A DNA stretch of 64,000 nucleotides from Candidatus Latescibacterota bacterium (GCA_011772205.1 WVZY01000022.1:186001-250000); one strand, 5' to 3'. Counted from the first letter of the stretch, positions 20,047-31,546 are shown. Program-made: numbers and translations. The notes: generated from the letters alone by a model not told the origin.

Positions 20047-20505
20047 TTAATCGACCTCGACTTGGAGGAGAGCCACCGGTTTCTCCTGGTCCGGTTGCTT
20101 CGCGCGGTTATGCTCTCTGATATAAAGGACCGACAGGATAATGATTATGATCAGCAGGATCGGCACGACGATGCGAGACAGGATTCTAGGTGATTTCAGC
20201 TTTTCCTCCTGCATGGTCTCTTCGATGTCCCAAAGCGTGCCTTTTCCAAGGTTCATCCGCCCCCGCTGTCTGTCGAGGGTGAGGAGTATGACATCCTCAT
20301 CGAGCTTCAGGAACCGGGCGTAGTTTTTCAGAAAACCCTTGAGATACGCCTCGCTCTCGAAAACGTCGATATCATCCTGCTCCAAAGATCGCAGTGTATC
20401 CAGCGAGATCCGTGTATGGCGGTTGACATCCTCGAGCGAAAGCTTGCGGGCTTCGCGGGTCTTGCGCAGCAGCTCTCCAACCGTTGAAGCCGGGGTGTTT
20501 TCCAT
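20047..20505 (-). CDS. RodZ-like HTH membrane protein lacking the periplasmic domain
   Basis: A 152-residue protein. An N-terminal helix-turn-helix region of the Xre/HTH_25 type (residues ~8-70: [35 protein letters not shown]...[14 protein letters not shown]) is typical of RodZ/YmfM. A linker and one transmembrane helix (~112-129) follow, then only ~20 residues. RodZ proteins normally carry a larger periplasmic domain, which is missing. RodZ links MreB to the elongation machinery; here that role is inferred from the N-terminal half only. It lies between valS and uvrB. Confidence 0.75.
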   Translation of the reverse strand: MENTPASTVGELLRKTREARKLSLEDVNRHTRISLDTLRSLEQDDIDVFESEAYLKGFLKNYARFLKLDEDVILLTLDRQRGRMNLGKGTLWDIEETMQEEKLKSPRILSRIVVPILLIIIIILSVLYIREHNRAKQPDQEKPVALLQVEVD

Positions 20506-20517
20506 GTGGCTCTCCCT

Positions 20518-23208
<2,691 letters not shown>

Positions 23209-23372
23209 CAGCTGGCCTTCCAGGAACTCTATGAGATCGCAATCCGTTCAACGTCCCATGGCTGGAGCCACAAAAGAATCACATGCCGCTGCGAATAGAC
23301 ATGCTCGGCTTCGACATTTCTACCGATCCCAGACCCGCCTCTGCAGCATTAACGAACCGGTACAAACAAAGA

Positions 23373-23401
23373 ATTATATATTTGGTTTATAGAACGGTCA
23401 A
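23373..23401 (-). promoter_or_regulatory. Near-consensus sigma70 promoter for the valS operon
   Basis: On the minus strand TTGACC (23396-23401), exactly 17 nt, then TATAAT (23373-23378). The predicted start near 23366 gives a leader of about 158 nt. I see no T-box core in that leader, and only a 9-codon open frame with a single Val codon and no ribosome site. Confidence 0.85.
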
Positions 23402-23491
23402 CGGGAGAAATCGCGGGATCGTTCCTTATACGCGGATCGCGGACCTCGAAGCGGCGGATTTTGCTAATTCTGAGCGAAGCATGAGGCAGCC

Positions 23492-23599
23492 TCATTCATC
23501 CTGCTTCTTTGAAAAGCGCTTGTACAAAAGATGCGCCATGTAAAATGAAAAAACGAAGACCGCCGCCGGTACCACAATGCCAAAAACGACCGCGTCCAT
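23492..23599 (-). CDS. Tiny single-span membrane protein (35 aa)
   Basis: MDAVVFGIVVPAAVFVFSFY is the start of a 35-residue protein: one hydrophobic helix, then a basic tail (LLYKRFSKKQDE). Its ATG is two nt after the stop of the 40-residue gene, so translational coupling is likely. It is the last gene of the GH92-symporter operon. It may be an accessory subunit of the SSS transporter, by analogy with small proteins known to accompany other symporters; this is inference. No homologue is recognised. Confidence 0.5.
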   Translation of the reverse strand: MDAVVFGIVVPAAVFVFSFYMAHLLYKRFSKKQDE

Positions 23600-23600
23600 G

Positions 23601-23723
23601 TCAGCGACCCACCTTATTGTTCCTTCGATGTTTCTTGTACGAAAAATAAGCGAGCAGCAGACCCGCAAACGAGGTGACATATGCCAGCGACATTCCGATC
23701 ACCATCTTGAGTTCATTACCCAT
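23601..23723 (-). CDS. Tiny single-span membrane protein (40 aa)
   Basis: It begins MGNELKMVIGMSLAYVTSFA and continues through one hydrophobic helix (GLLLAYFSY) into a basic tail (KKHRRNNKVGR). GGAGG lies 6 nt before the ATG, overlapping the end of the upstream 96-residue gene, and the stop is two nt before the next start. The strong ribosome site and the precise packing support a real gene. It is a probable accessory membrane peptide of the adjacent symporter; family unknown. Confidence 0.6.
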   Translation of the reverse strand: MGNELKMVIGMSLAYVTSFAGLLLAYFSYKKHRRNNKVGR

Positions 23724-23724
23724 C

Positions 23725-24015
23725 TCAATCCTCCCATTTCACTTTTTTCTCGAGATCTTCGAGATATTGTTTCTGCTTTTTCTCGTAGTTTTCGGAAATT
23801 GCAGACAGCTTGGGATTGATGAGCCGAACCATCACGATCAGGAGAACTATGCCAACAAATAAAAGGAGGAATCCAAGAGGTATCAGCAGCACACTCAGAG
23901 CGCAGCCGATTGTTAGCAAAATGTAAATTATGGGAGAAATAATGATCGTGATGGTATCCTCTTTGGTCCACGTGTCCGCATGCTCGGGCAACCATTTCTT
24001 CTTCAGTAAATCCAT
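23725..24015 (-). CDS. Small membrane protein next to SSS symporter (96 aa)
   Basis: The N-terminal ~22 residues are charged (MDLLKKKWLPEHADTWTKED). One long or two closely spaced hydrophobic segments cover residues ~23-66 (ITIIISPIIYILLTIGCALSVLLIPLG...), and the C-terminal helix is highly charged (SENYEKKQKQYLEDLEKKVKWED), possibly coiled coil. It starts 10 nt after the symporter stop, in the same operon. The family is not recognised. Position suggests a transporter accessory role. Confidence 0.65.
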   Translation of the reverse strand: MDLLKKKWLPEHADTWTKEDTITIIISPIIYILLTIGCALSVLLIPLGFLLLFVGIVLLIVMVRLINPKLSAISENYEKKQKQYLEDLEKKVKWED

Positions 24016-24025
24016 ATCGCTCCCC

Positions 24026-25591
24026 CTAGATGAGTCCTCTTCTTTGCGCTTCCCTTTTGACTGGACCCCACCATCCGATGGGACGGGACATGGCGTAGAA
24101 CTTTACCAGCCTGTCCATGTTCTCGGGTTTCGTCAAGAACGTGACCGGTATGAAGACCAGTGCGCCAAGGATCATCAAGATCCAGAACTGCTGGTAATCC
24201 CTCAGATGAGGTATCACCTCGAATGCTGGAAGCACCCAGACGACCAGCCATGAAAAAACCAGATTGAAGATCCATGCTGTGAGGTAACCCCACCCATTGA
24301 ACCTCCACCACACAACCTGGAGTATGCCTGGGAGCCAAACGCCGGCGGCCATTATCCACAATGCGAAAATCAACCACTCGGTGATATTTTCCATTATGGA
24401 GCCGAACACGAAAGATCCCAGCAACAGAATCAAAGTGGCAACTCTCCCAATCCATACGAGCTGGGCCTGGCTTGCTCCAGGATTGATATAATGGTGATAC
24501 AGGTCTCTCGTTATATACACGGCGCCCAAATTCAGGTGAGTGGAAATGGTGGAAATATGAATGGCAACGATCGCCGCGAAGAAAAATCCGATCATCCCTA
24601 CTGGCAGATGCTCGAATCCCAAGCGAAACCAGGCCATCTCGTAGTCTTTGACATTTTCCAAGTCCGGATAGAGGACGAAAAAGGCGAGAATGGCCGCTGC
24701 CCACACGGCGTTTCGCATCATTACCAGCGCGGACCCTGCCCAGATGCTCCAGGACGCGTCCTTGACCGTGCGGGCCGATTGAATTCTCTGCGCTTCGGGA
24801 TACCAGTCGATGGCCGTACCCATTCCCAGGCCTCCCAGGATCCCGATGACCAGCATCGTTATGAACCAGGCCACCGGAAACTCACCTTCGAAGAATCCCG
24901 TGAAGCTGAATGGATTGAGCCTGCCCGTTTCTCCCATCGCACTCAATTTGTCGATGATTGCACCCGGGCCGCCAGCCGCATGGACACCTTTCAAGGACAC
25001 AATAATAATGATGATGAACGCGATGATTCCCTGCTGGAAATCGGCCATCACCACTCCCCAGTAGCCTGCTGCGAGAACGTAAAACGCGCACGCGGATGAA
25101 AAAACGATTAGACCGATCCAGGGAGGCCAACCAAAAACATAGTGGCACACCTTGCCCATCGCGATGCCAACCCACCCAAGAATGAACATGTTGAGGAAAA
25201 CCTGCCAGCCCGAAACCCACCCCCTGAGGAGTTCTCCCGAGAGCCCTCCGAACCTCAACGACTGCCATTCGGCTTGCGTGTACGCCAACGACCTCCTGAA
25301 GATCTTCGTGGAAACGAAGGCGCTAATGGCGCACCAGGCGGCATAGAACGTGTACCACAAACCGGAGAATCCGAATCGATACACAACGCCAGACACCCAC
25401 ATCGGAGTGTCCGTCGCCGTATGCGTCGCATAGACCGATGAGGCAGGCAGCCACCAGGGTAGACCCCTTCCCGCGAGAAAGAAATCCGATTCGGAACGTT
25501 TCCCCAGCCGATAGAACCGTATGCCGCTACCGACCATTAGCACGAGGAACGCGCCCAGCCAGAACCAGTCCAAAAAGCCAAATGGAATCAT
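24026..25591 (-). CDS. Sodium:solute symporter (SSS) family transporter
   Basis: Inner-membrane transporter of ~521 residues with 12-13 hydrophobic segments. The N-terminal signature SDFFLAGRGLPWWLPASSVYATHTATDTPMWVSG and the sequence IVAIHISTISTHLNLGAVYITRDLYHHYI match the SSS core, which couples sodium entry to uptake of sugars, amino acids or similar solutes. The ATG at 25591 has GGGAG 6 nt upstream. It follows the GH92 mannosidase gene by 12 nt, so mannose or a mannoside released outside is a reasonable but unproven substrate. Confidence 0.9.
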   Translation of the reverse strand: MIPFGFLDWFWLGAFLVLMVGSGIRFYRLGKRSESDFFLAGRGLPWWLPASSVYATHTATDTPMWVSGVVYRFGFSGLWYTFYAAWCAISAFVSTKIFRRSLAYTQAEWQSLRFGGLSGELLRGWVSGWQVFLNMFILGWVGIAMGKVCHYVFGWPPWIGLIVFSSACAFYVLAAGYWGVVMADFQQGIIAFIIIIIVSLKGVHAAGGPGAIIDKLSAMGETGRLNPFSFTGFFEGEFPVAWFITMLVIGILGGLGMGTAIDWYPEAQRIQSARTVKDASWSIWAGSALVMMRNAVWAAAILAFFVLYPDLENVKDYEMAWFRLGFEHLPVGMIGFFFAAIVAIHISTISTHLNLGAVYITRDLYHHYINPGASQAQLVWIGRVATLILLLGSFVFGSIMENITEWLIFALWIMAAGVWLPGILQVVWWRFNGWGYLTAWIFNLVFSWLVVWVLPAFEVIPHLRDYQQFWILMILGALVFIPVTFLTKPENMDRLVKFYAMSRPIGWWGPVKREAQRRGLI

Positions 25592-25603
25592 TCTCAACTC
25601 CCG

Positions 25604-28603
25604 CTATTCGATGACGATCTCATCCGCGAAAAGCCAGGCCTTTCCGCCCGCGCCGCGGTGCCATTCCGGACAAACTCCGATGTTTTTCGCATGAATCCTT
25701 GCGAACCTGGCGTTTTTGTTCACGTCATCAACGCCGAATACCTTCACCAGGATCCCTTCCCTGTCCCTGGGGATCTCGTTCTTCACTATCCCGATAACCT
25801 CGAAGCGCTCTCCGTCTTCCGAGACCGCATATTCTACCCATTCGGGCATAAATATCCAGGCTCCCATATCCTGCAAAAATCCTGTTGATATGCGGTTGAT
25901 CTTCTGGCTGCGCTCCAGTTCCACGACGGCCTCGAGATCCACGCCCTGAAAACCCTGCCATTCACCACCCTTCCAGAAATGATCGGGCCCCTTTATGTGG
26001 TCGATCAGCGCCATATCACCGCCCGCCGCGTACATCGAGCTGTAAGGTGACTTCAGCTCGATGCTTCTGCCAGACGGTATTTTGAGAAACTCAGCCGCAA
26101 TCATATAACTACGGGGCATGTCTGCCCTGTCAGCGAACGCCTGCAACACTGCCGACTCTTTTATCTCAATCGGTTCGACATATGGATCGGATTCAAGAGT
26201 CGGCTCGCTCCCATCAAGCGTGTAATAGATATTTGCGCCTTCGGTCATCGAAGCCAGCACGATCTCGGTCGAATCCACAAACACCCGATTTCCCGATGCA
26301 ACATAGGGAACGGGTAGAATCACATAGTCGGAAATGGAAGTGCTCGGCGCGTCATCATCCTGTGCGCCCCATTGCCAATTCGGATCCGCCCCCATTTGGA
26401 ACTCCAGCTCACCGCCGTTCACGATATCCGCATGCCTCAAGTAGGATTTTGTATAGGCTCTCCCGTTCAGCGTCGCCGATTGGATGAAGGCATTCGACAT
26501 TGACGCGTCACTTGCCTTGATTACGAATTCCTTCCCATTTTCGAGATGAATGGTTGCTTTCTCGAATAAGGGTGAACCGATCACGTAGATATCCTGCCCC
26601 GGCGTTACGGGGTAAAATCCCAGCGCACTGAAAACGTACCAGGCGGACATTTGTCCACAATCTTCATTCCCGCAAAGGCCGTCGGGCTGGTCGGTATACA
26701 TCTTTTGCATGATCTCCCGCACTCGAATCTGTGATTTCCACGGTTTGCCCGCAAAGTTGTAGAGATAGGCCATATGGTGACTGGGTTCGTTACCGTGCGC
26801 ATATTGACCGATCAACCCGGTGATATCCGGCTGGTGCCTCCCAGTTGTTTCAGATCCGGAGCTGAACAGCTGATCGAGCTTATCGGTGAACGCTTCTTTC
26901 CCGCCCATCAGGTCGATCAATCCCTGGACGTCCTGAGGAACGTAAAAACTATATTGCCATGAATTAGCCTCCGTGTAATTGAAATTCACTTCAGCAGGAT
27001 CGAATGGCGTGTACCAGGTCTCGTTGGTCTTTGCGCGCATGAATCCGGTCGAGGGGTCAAAGATGTTTTTGTAATACTGAGCGCGCTGTATGTATCTTCC
27101 GTAATCCTCCATCCGGCCGAGTTCGCGTGCCATCTGTGCGACACACCAATCGTCATATGCGTACTCCAGCGTTTTCGACACGGAATCACCCTCTCTGTTC
27201 GCAGGGATGTAGCCCTTTTCTTTGTAATGCTTCAGTCCGAGATGATCCTGATCGGCGCTGCGCTTCATCGCTTCGTACGCCTTCCCAACATCGAAGTCAC
27301 GGATGCCTTTGATGTACGCATCCGCGATGACCGATACGGAGTGATACCCGATCATGCACCAGGTCTCGTTTCCGGCGAGTTCCCACACCGGCAGCAGCCC
27401 TCCATGTTCATACTGCCGGATGAATGTTTTGATGAAATCAACCGTTCGCCCACGCTCGATGATCGTAAACAGTGGATGCGTTGCCCGGTACGTATCCCAC
27501 AGTGAAAATACCGTGTAATTATCGGAATCAAATGTTTGGTGCACTTGAAGATCGGTACCCCTGTACCTCCCATCTACATCCATGAAAAGGTTTGGATTGA
27601 GCAGTGTATGATATAGCGCCGTGTAGAATATGGTGCGTTGATTCCAGGATCCTCCTTCGACCTCGATCTTGCCGAGAGCCTTATTCCATTCAGCACTCGC
27701 CGAGTTTCTGATGCGGTCGAAATCCCACCCCGGCACTTCAGCCTCGAGGTTCTTCCTGGCGCCGTTGATATCGACGGCGGAGATGCCGATTTTTACAAGA
27801 ATTTTCTCGCCTTCCTCTGTCGCAAAGGTGAAGTACGCTCTAAGGCTCTTCCCTTTCGCTTCTTCGGGGCCTCTTCTGATCTCATCGCCGACAGCGACGC
27901 CGCAATCGCGGAATGGCTTGGAGAATTTGGCTGCGAAATAGACATGTTGATCTTTTGCCCAATTTTTCGATCTGCGGAAGCCTTCGATTTCAGAACGGTT
28001 GACGATTCGGATGAAAGATTCGATAACGGGGTCTCTATGTTCGAGATCGACGATGATATTGCCCTTTTTGGTTTTGGGAAAAGTATACCTATGGAAGCCT
28101 GCCCGCATCGTGACCGTCAGCTCTACTTGCACCTCGTAATCGTCTAGAAAAACACTGTAATAACCTGGAGACGCTTTCTCTCCTTCGTGACGGAAACGGG
28201 AGCAGTAGCCTGTCTCAGGATGTTGCGGGTCGCCTTTTTTCAGTTGAACGTCGCCGATCGTCGGCATGAACAACACATCGCCGTAATCCGAAACACCGGT
28301 TCCGCTCAAATGGGTATGAGTGAAACCGTAGACTACCGAATCCGAATAATGATACCCGGAGCACCCGTCCCATCCCGTGAGCCTGGTGTCGGGGCTCAGC
28401 TGGACCATTCCGAATGGCATGGCAGCACCAGGATAGGTGTGCCCGTGACCGCCGGTGCCTATGAACGGATCCACATAATCCGATTGAGCTGGCACGTCTT
28501 TAGCGGTGCGTGCGGATCCAGCGCCGTGGGAAGAGTCGATTCTTTGCTTGCATGCTCCCGCTGCCGCAAAAGCAATCATTAAAAATATGATTTTTCGTTT
28601 CAT
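25604..28603 (-). CDS. GH92 alpha-mannosidase lipoprotein with C-terminal accessory domains
   Basis: Exo-acting alpha-mannosidase of 999 residues. The signal peptide ends in AAGAC (lipid-anchored Cys18). The GH92 N-domain starts at VDPFIGTGGHGHTYPGAAMPFGMVQLSPD. The catalytic (alpha/alpha)6 region carries HGNEPSHHMAYLYNFAG (catalytic Glu) and GLCGNEDCGQMSAWYVFSAL (acidic pair and calcium site). Residues ~780-840 (YYTLDGSEPTLESDPY) look like the chitobiase-type C-terminal domain. The last ~140 residues (INRISTGFLQDMGAWIFMPEWV) resemble an F5/8 type C carbohydrate-binding module. Known GH92 enzymes are calcium-dependent and act on alpha-1,2/1,3/1,4/1,6-mannosides; linkage cannot be read here. 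It is first in a five-gene operon with the symporter. Confidence 0.95.
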   Translation of the reverse strand: MKRKIIFLMIAFAAAGACKQRIDSSHGAGSARTAKDVPAQSDYVDPFIGTGGHGHTYPGAAMPFGMVQLSPDTRLTGWDGCSGYHYSDSVVYGFTHTHLSGTGVSDYGDVLFMPTIGDVQLKKGDPQHPETGYCSRFRHEGEKASPGYYSVFLDDYEVQVELTVTMRAGFHRYTFPKTKKGNIIVDLEHRDPVIESFIRIVNRSEIEGFRRSKNWAKDQHVYFAAKFSKPFRDCGVAVGDEIRRGPEEAKGKSLRAYFTFATEEGEKILVKIGISAVDINGARKNLEAEVPGWDFDRIRNSASAEWNKALGKIEVEGGSWNQRTIFYTALYHTLLNPNLFMDVDGRYRGTDLQVHQTFDSDNYTVFSLWDTYRATHPLFTIIERGRTVDFIKTFIRQYEHGGLLPVWELAGNETWCMIGYHSVSVIADAYIKGIRDFDVGKAYEAMKRSADQDHLGLKHYKEKGYIPANREGDSVSKTLEYAYDDWCVAQMARELGRMEDYGRYIQRAQYYKNIFDPSTGFMRAKTNETWYTPFDPAEVNFNYTEANSWQYSFYVPQDVQGLIDLMGGKEAFTDKLDQLFSSGSETTGRHQPDITGLIGQYAHGNEPSHHMAYLYNFAGKPWKSQIRVREIMQKMYTDQPDGLCGNEDCGQMSAWYVFSALGFYPVTPGQDIYVIGSPLFEKATIHLENGKEFVIKASDASMSNAFIQSATLNGRAYTKSYLRHADIVNGGELEFQMGADPNWQWGAQDDDAPSTSISDYVILPVPYVASGNRVFVDSTEIVLASMTEGANIYYTLDGSEPTLESDPYVEPIEIKESAVLQAFADRADMPRSYMIAAEFLKIPSGRSIELKSPYSSMYAAGGDMALIDHIKGPDHFWKGGEWQGFQGVDLEAVVELERSQKINRISTGFLQDMGAWIFMPEWVEYAVSEDGERFEVIGIVKNEIPRDREGILVKVFGVDDVNKNARFARIHAKNIGVCPEWHRGAGGKAWLFADEIVIE

Positions 28604-28869
28604 GTGCTATGCACCAAGCGGAGGATCCTTATTTCAGAAGACCCCGCGGGGATTCCTCACAACACGCCCGCTTCGCTCGGCTTCCCGCCTGCGGCGGGCG
28701 ATCCTCCCTCGCTCCGCGCAATGGTTCATCACCCCCATCACACAGCACTCCCTGCCAGCTCCGCGTCACGGTTCGTTGCCCCCACGGAGCCTTCCTACTT
28801 GCTTCATCGCAATTGTTCTTCAAAGCATGATGATTCATGGCTTGAGGCGTGATTCCTCGAGCTCCTGCA
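28604..28869. other. Intergenic region with GC-rich palindromes
   Basis: No gene seen. The region lies between the UbiA gene stop and the mannosidase start and must hold the promoter of the mannosidase operon. It contains the perfect palindrome CCCCGCGGGG (28642-28651) and a hairpin CCCGCC-TGC-GGCGGG (28684-28698) flanked by GCTTCGCTC and CTCGCTCCGCG motifs. Composition is more C-rich than in the flanking genes. I could not identify convincing -35/-10 boxes. Confidence 0.5.
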
Positions 28870-29709
28870 TCATAATTTCCCCAATCCCACAGCGATGATC
28901 CCGAAAAACAGTTCGATCTTTAATATCCAGCTGACACGGTTCAGAACGACCTGACCTTCGCGGTTGAGAACGAGATACGACGCAACTAGAAGACCGGGAA
29001 CAAAAAAAATCTCCATGAGGGCCGCATAAAATCCCCCATAGTGATCCAAGAGCACAGGCAACGGTGCGACAATGGCACAGAACAGAAGGAAAATGACAGC
29101 AACCAGCACGGTTCTTTCCACACCGAGCCTTACCGGCAGCGTCGAGGCGCCGACTTGCTTGTCTCCTTCCAGGTCTTCGGCTTCCTTCACGAGCTCCCTT
29201 CCCATCATAAACATGAATGCAAAGATAACGGGAAAAGCGATTGGCTTCAACGTACCGGCCACTGCGGCGCCGAATAAAAACGCACTCGAGGCCACGGCGC
29301 TCACGAGCAAGTTCCCAACAAGTGGAAGGCGCTTCGCTTTCCATGAATATAGATAGAGAAGCATCTGCCAAATCACGATAAGGAATGCGAACGTCAAATG
29401 AAGGAAGGCGAACGCTGCGCCGCTCAAAACGATGGATCCGATCCAATAGAGCGAGTGAACGTAGCTTTCAGTAAGCCTTCCGGAAGGGATCGGTCGACGC
29501 GGCTTGTTCACCCGATCGATGTCTGCGTCATGGACATCGTTGATTATGTTGCCCAGCCCAACAACCAGTGCGGTAAATACGAGTGGCAATGTAATATCCG
29601 CCGGCACCCTTCCACCGACAACAAAATACCCCGAAGCCACGCAGGCTGCTGCCGCGATCATATTGTGCGGACGGGCAACCTCTATCGTAGCGGCGAAAGA
29701 TCCGAGCAT
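28870..29709 (-). CDS. UbiA-family prenyltransferase (GGGP geranylgeranyltransferase-like)
   Basis: Integral-membrane prenyltransferase of 279 residues with about 8-9 helices. The first Asp-rich motif is NDVHDADIDRVNKPRRPIPSG (residues ~57-77) and the second is KEAEDLEGDKQVGASTLPVRLG. The NPxRPIPSG-like ending is typical of the geranylgeranylglycerol-phosphate (DGGGP synthase) and related quinone branches. The polar acceptor cannot be assigned. It stands downstream of the decayed barrel gene and shows no operon partner of the same pathway. Confidence 0.85.
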   Translation of the reverse strand: MLGSFAATIEVARPHNMIAAAACVASGYFVVGGRVPADITLPLVFTALVVGLGNIINDVHDADIDRVNKPRRPIPSGRLTESYVHSLYWIGSIVLSGAAFAFLHLTFAFLIVIWQMLLYLYSWKAKRLPLVGNLLVSAVASSAFLFGAAVAGTLKPIAFPVIFAFMFMMGRELVKEAEDLEGDKQVGASTLPVRLGVERTVLVAVIFLLFCAIVAPLPVLLDHYGGFYAALMEIFFVPGLLVASYLVLNREGQVVLNRVSWILKIELFFGIIAVGLGKL

Positions 29710-29718
29710 TTTGCCATT

Positions 29719-30211
29719 CTATTCGAATTGGAGATCCAAGGAAACGGCCAAGCGGAACGCGGAGCTGTTGTCATCTCGACCCGCGATATGATCCTGATTT
29801 TCCACGAATACCCTTGAGAATTCCACTCCCAAATTGGAGGCTCCGCTCAACTCCCACTGAACTGAAGCGCCAATACCGATCGCTCGTTCCACAACACCCA
29901 GCGGAAACGGAGGAAACGGATCCGGAGGTCTTTCCCACTTCCTGAAGTCACTCCCCTTCCCCAACCGTCTAGCGAAAACCTGGAAACCCACGGTCACGTC
30001 ACTTGTCGGAAAACCCTCACGGCGGCCGTCCACTCGTCGGTGTCCGGGCCCAGTGTTCAGGTGGTAGAAACTCGTGGTCCAAAGCATCGGCATTCAGGGA
30101 GATTGGCACAAATAGAAGGAGGATAAGAAGGGAGATTCGACATCCCAACAGGACGCAGGGGGAAGGATCAGGCTGTTTCACTTCGCCTTTCGCTTTTCTG
30201 GAACTTCTCAT
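29719..30211 (-). pseudogene. Decayed outer-membrane-type protein gene (signal peptide and C-terminal strands only)
   Basis: One frame (start ~30211, stop 30017) gives a signal peptide (CRISLLILLLFVPISLNADA) followed by LDHEFLPPEHWA. It then hits a stop. A second frame, down to 29719, gives alternating beta-strand-like sequence (VTVGFQVFARRL, AIGIGASVQWELSG, LGVEFSRVFVENQDH, FRLAVSLDLQFE) ending like a barrel strand. Together they look like the two ends of an exported barrel protein with the middle lost and the frames shifted. The N-terminal part overlaps the TPR gene by 44 bp. The alternative is two unrelated short frames. Confidence 0.5.
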
Positions 30212-31292
30212 CGGCAACCCGATAATTTGCCTTCGCTTCCTCGCTTTGTCCCGCCTTGTCGTAAACAACTCCGAGATAGTAGTACGCCTTTCCGTCTTCT
30301 GGATCGATTTCGGTCACCTTCTTGAGCGGAGGGATTGCCTTCTTGGGCTGGTCCATGCGGTTGTAACAGACGCCGATGTGGTACAGGATCGTCGGATTCT
30401 CGGGATTATTCTGGAGTATCTGCTGAAAGCACTTCAGGGCTTTCCCATAGACCCCTTTCCGAAAATATACCATACCCAAGTAGTACTGGGCCTCTTCATG
30501 GGAGTGATCGATTTTAGTTACCTTCTTGAAAGCCTCGAGGGCGGAATCAAGATCCCCAATCTCATACAGCGATAGGCCCATGTTGAAATGCCCCTCGAGA
30601 CTGTTTGGATCGAGGGCGATGGCTGCTCGGAATTCTTTGATCGCCCTGTTGTGCTGACCGCTTTCGCCGTATATCGCGCCGAGATTGAAGTGGGCTTCGG
30701 CGCTTTGAGGATTGTACTGAACCGCTTTCCTGAACAATCGGAGCGCGGCGTCTTCGTCGCCTTTAAGATCAAGTATCAGTCCAAGATTTGTATACGCCTT
30801 TGCATGCGCCCGGTCTAGTGAAATTGCTTTATGATAGCAGCGCTCCGCCTCCTCTCCCTGCTCATTTCGAGCCAGTGTTACACCATAACGGTAGTAGCAC
30901 TCGGCACTTGAAGGTTCGAGTTCGATCGCTTTCTGGTGCTCGGCTATCGCATCGTTCAGCCGACCCATTTGATCATAAATTCTCCCGAGGTAATAGCGGG
31001 GCAATGCCCGGCGTGGAAACTCCTCGGCCAAACGCTCAAACAGGGGTTTGGCGTCCTCGAATTGCTTGTTTTCGAAATAGAATTTTGCTGTCGCTTCGAG
31101 AATTGTCGGAGGGAGATTCTCCAGCCGGCTGAGAATTCTGCACCGCTCGAACGCTTCCTCCTTCCTGCCAGCGGCAGCGAGGATCTGGACCAGTTCGAAT
31201 GCAGCGAAGCTATCCCTGGGATCCCCCTCAATCCTCTTTTTCAACCGATTGATGTGCTTCTGCTCTTTTTTGCTAAAGGATTTTGTTTCCAA
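30168..31292 (-). CDS. TPR-repeat protein
   Basis: A 374-residue protein made of about eight to nine tetratricopeptide repeats (e.g. PRYYLGRIYDQMGRLNDAIAEHQKAIELEP, AKAYTNLGLILDLKGDEDAALRLFRKAV). No signal peptide or membrane helix is visible, so a cytoplasmic scaffold is likely. Start is TTG (31290-31292), with GGAGG 10 nt upstream. Promoter at 31331-31358. Partners are unknown; the MglA-like GTPase gene is next upstream on the same strand, but separate promoters are likely. Confidence 0.88.
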   Translation of the reverse strand: METKSFSKKEQKHINRLKKRIEGDPRDSFAAFELVQILAAAGRKEEAFERCRILSRLENLPPTILEATAKFYFENKQFEDAKPLFERLAEEFPRRALPRYYLGRIYDQMGRLNDAIAEHQKAIELEPSSAECYYRYGVTLARNEQGEEAERCYHKAISLDRAHAKAYTNLGLILDLKGDEDAALRLFRKAVQYNPQSAEAHFNLGAIYGESGQHNRAIKEFRAAIALDPNSLEGHFNMGLSLYEIGDLDSALEAFKKVTKIDHSHEEAQYYLGMVYFRKGVYGKALKCFQQILQNNPENPTILYHIGVCYNRMDQPKKAIPPLKKVTEIDPEDGKAYYYLGVVYDKAGQSEEAKANYRVADEKFQKSERRSETA

Positions 31293-31330
31293 TAATCCGG
31301 AGCCTCCTCAACGTGATGAGACGAAAGCAA

Positions 31331-31358
31331 ACTATGACAGCTTCGGAAAATGTGTCAA
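31331..31358 (-). promoter_or_regulatory. Promoter of the 374-aa TPR gene (extended -10)
   Basis: On the minus strand TTGACA (31353-31358), 16 nt, then CATAGT (31331-31336) preceded by TGT, an extended -10. Predicted start near 31324, with a ~30-nt leader containing GGAGG. Confidence 0.65.
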
Positions 31359-31546
31359 GGGAATTTAAGGTGGACCAATCGCGAATATGCCGCTTCAGGC
31401 ATGCAGTTTCGAGATATAAGTATATGCGACGCCAATCCATGGCGGCTGAGCCCAGAGCGATTGGAGCAAACGTCGCTCCGTCGCAGCTCAATCGCCCTTA
31501 CTGGAAGCGCGGCCAAGTGGAATGTCTAATGTGATCCCGGGGATTA

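Noticed and set aside
23320-23349. Nine-codon frame (MLQRRVWDR) in the valS leader as an attenuation peptide
   Set aside because: Only one Val codon, no ribosome site and no terminator/antiterminator fold seen.
31450-31500. Imperfect inverted repeat (GCGA..GGAGC / GCTCC..TCGC) after the MglA-like gene as a terminator
   Set aside because: Short arms, interrupted stem and no T tract on the minus strand.
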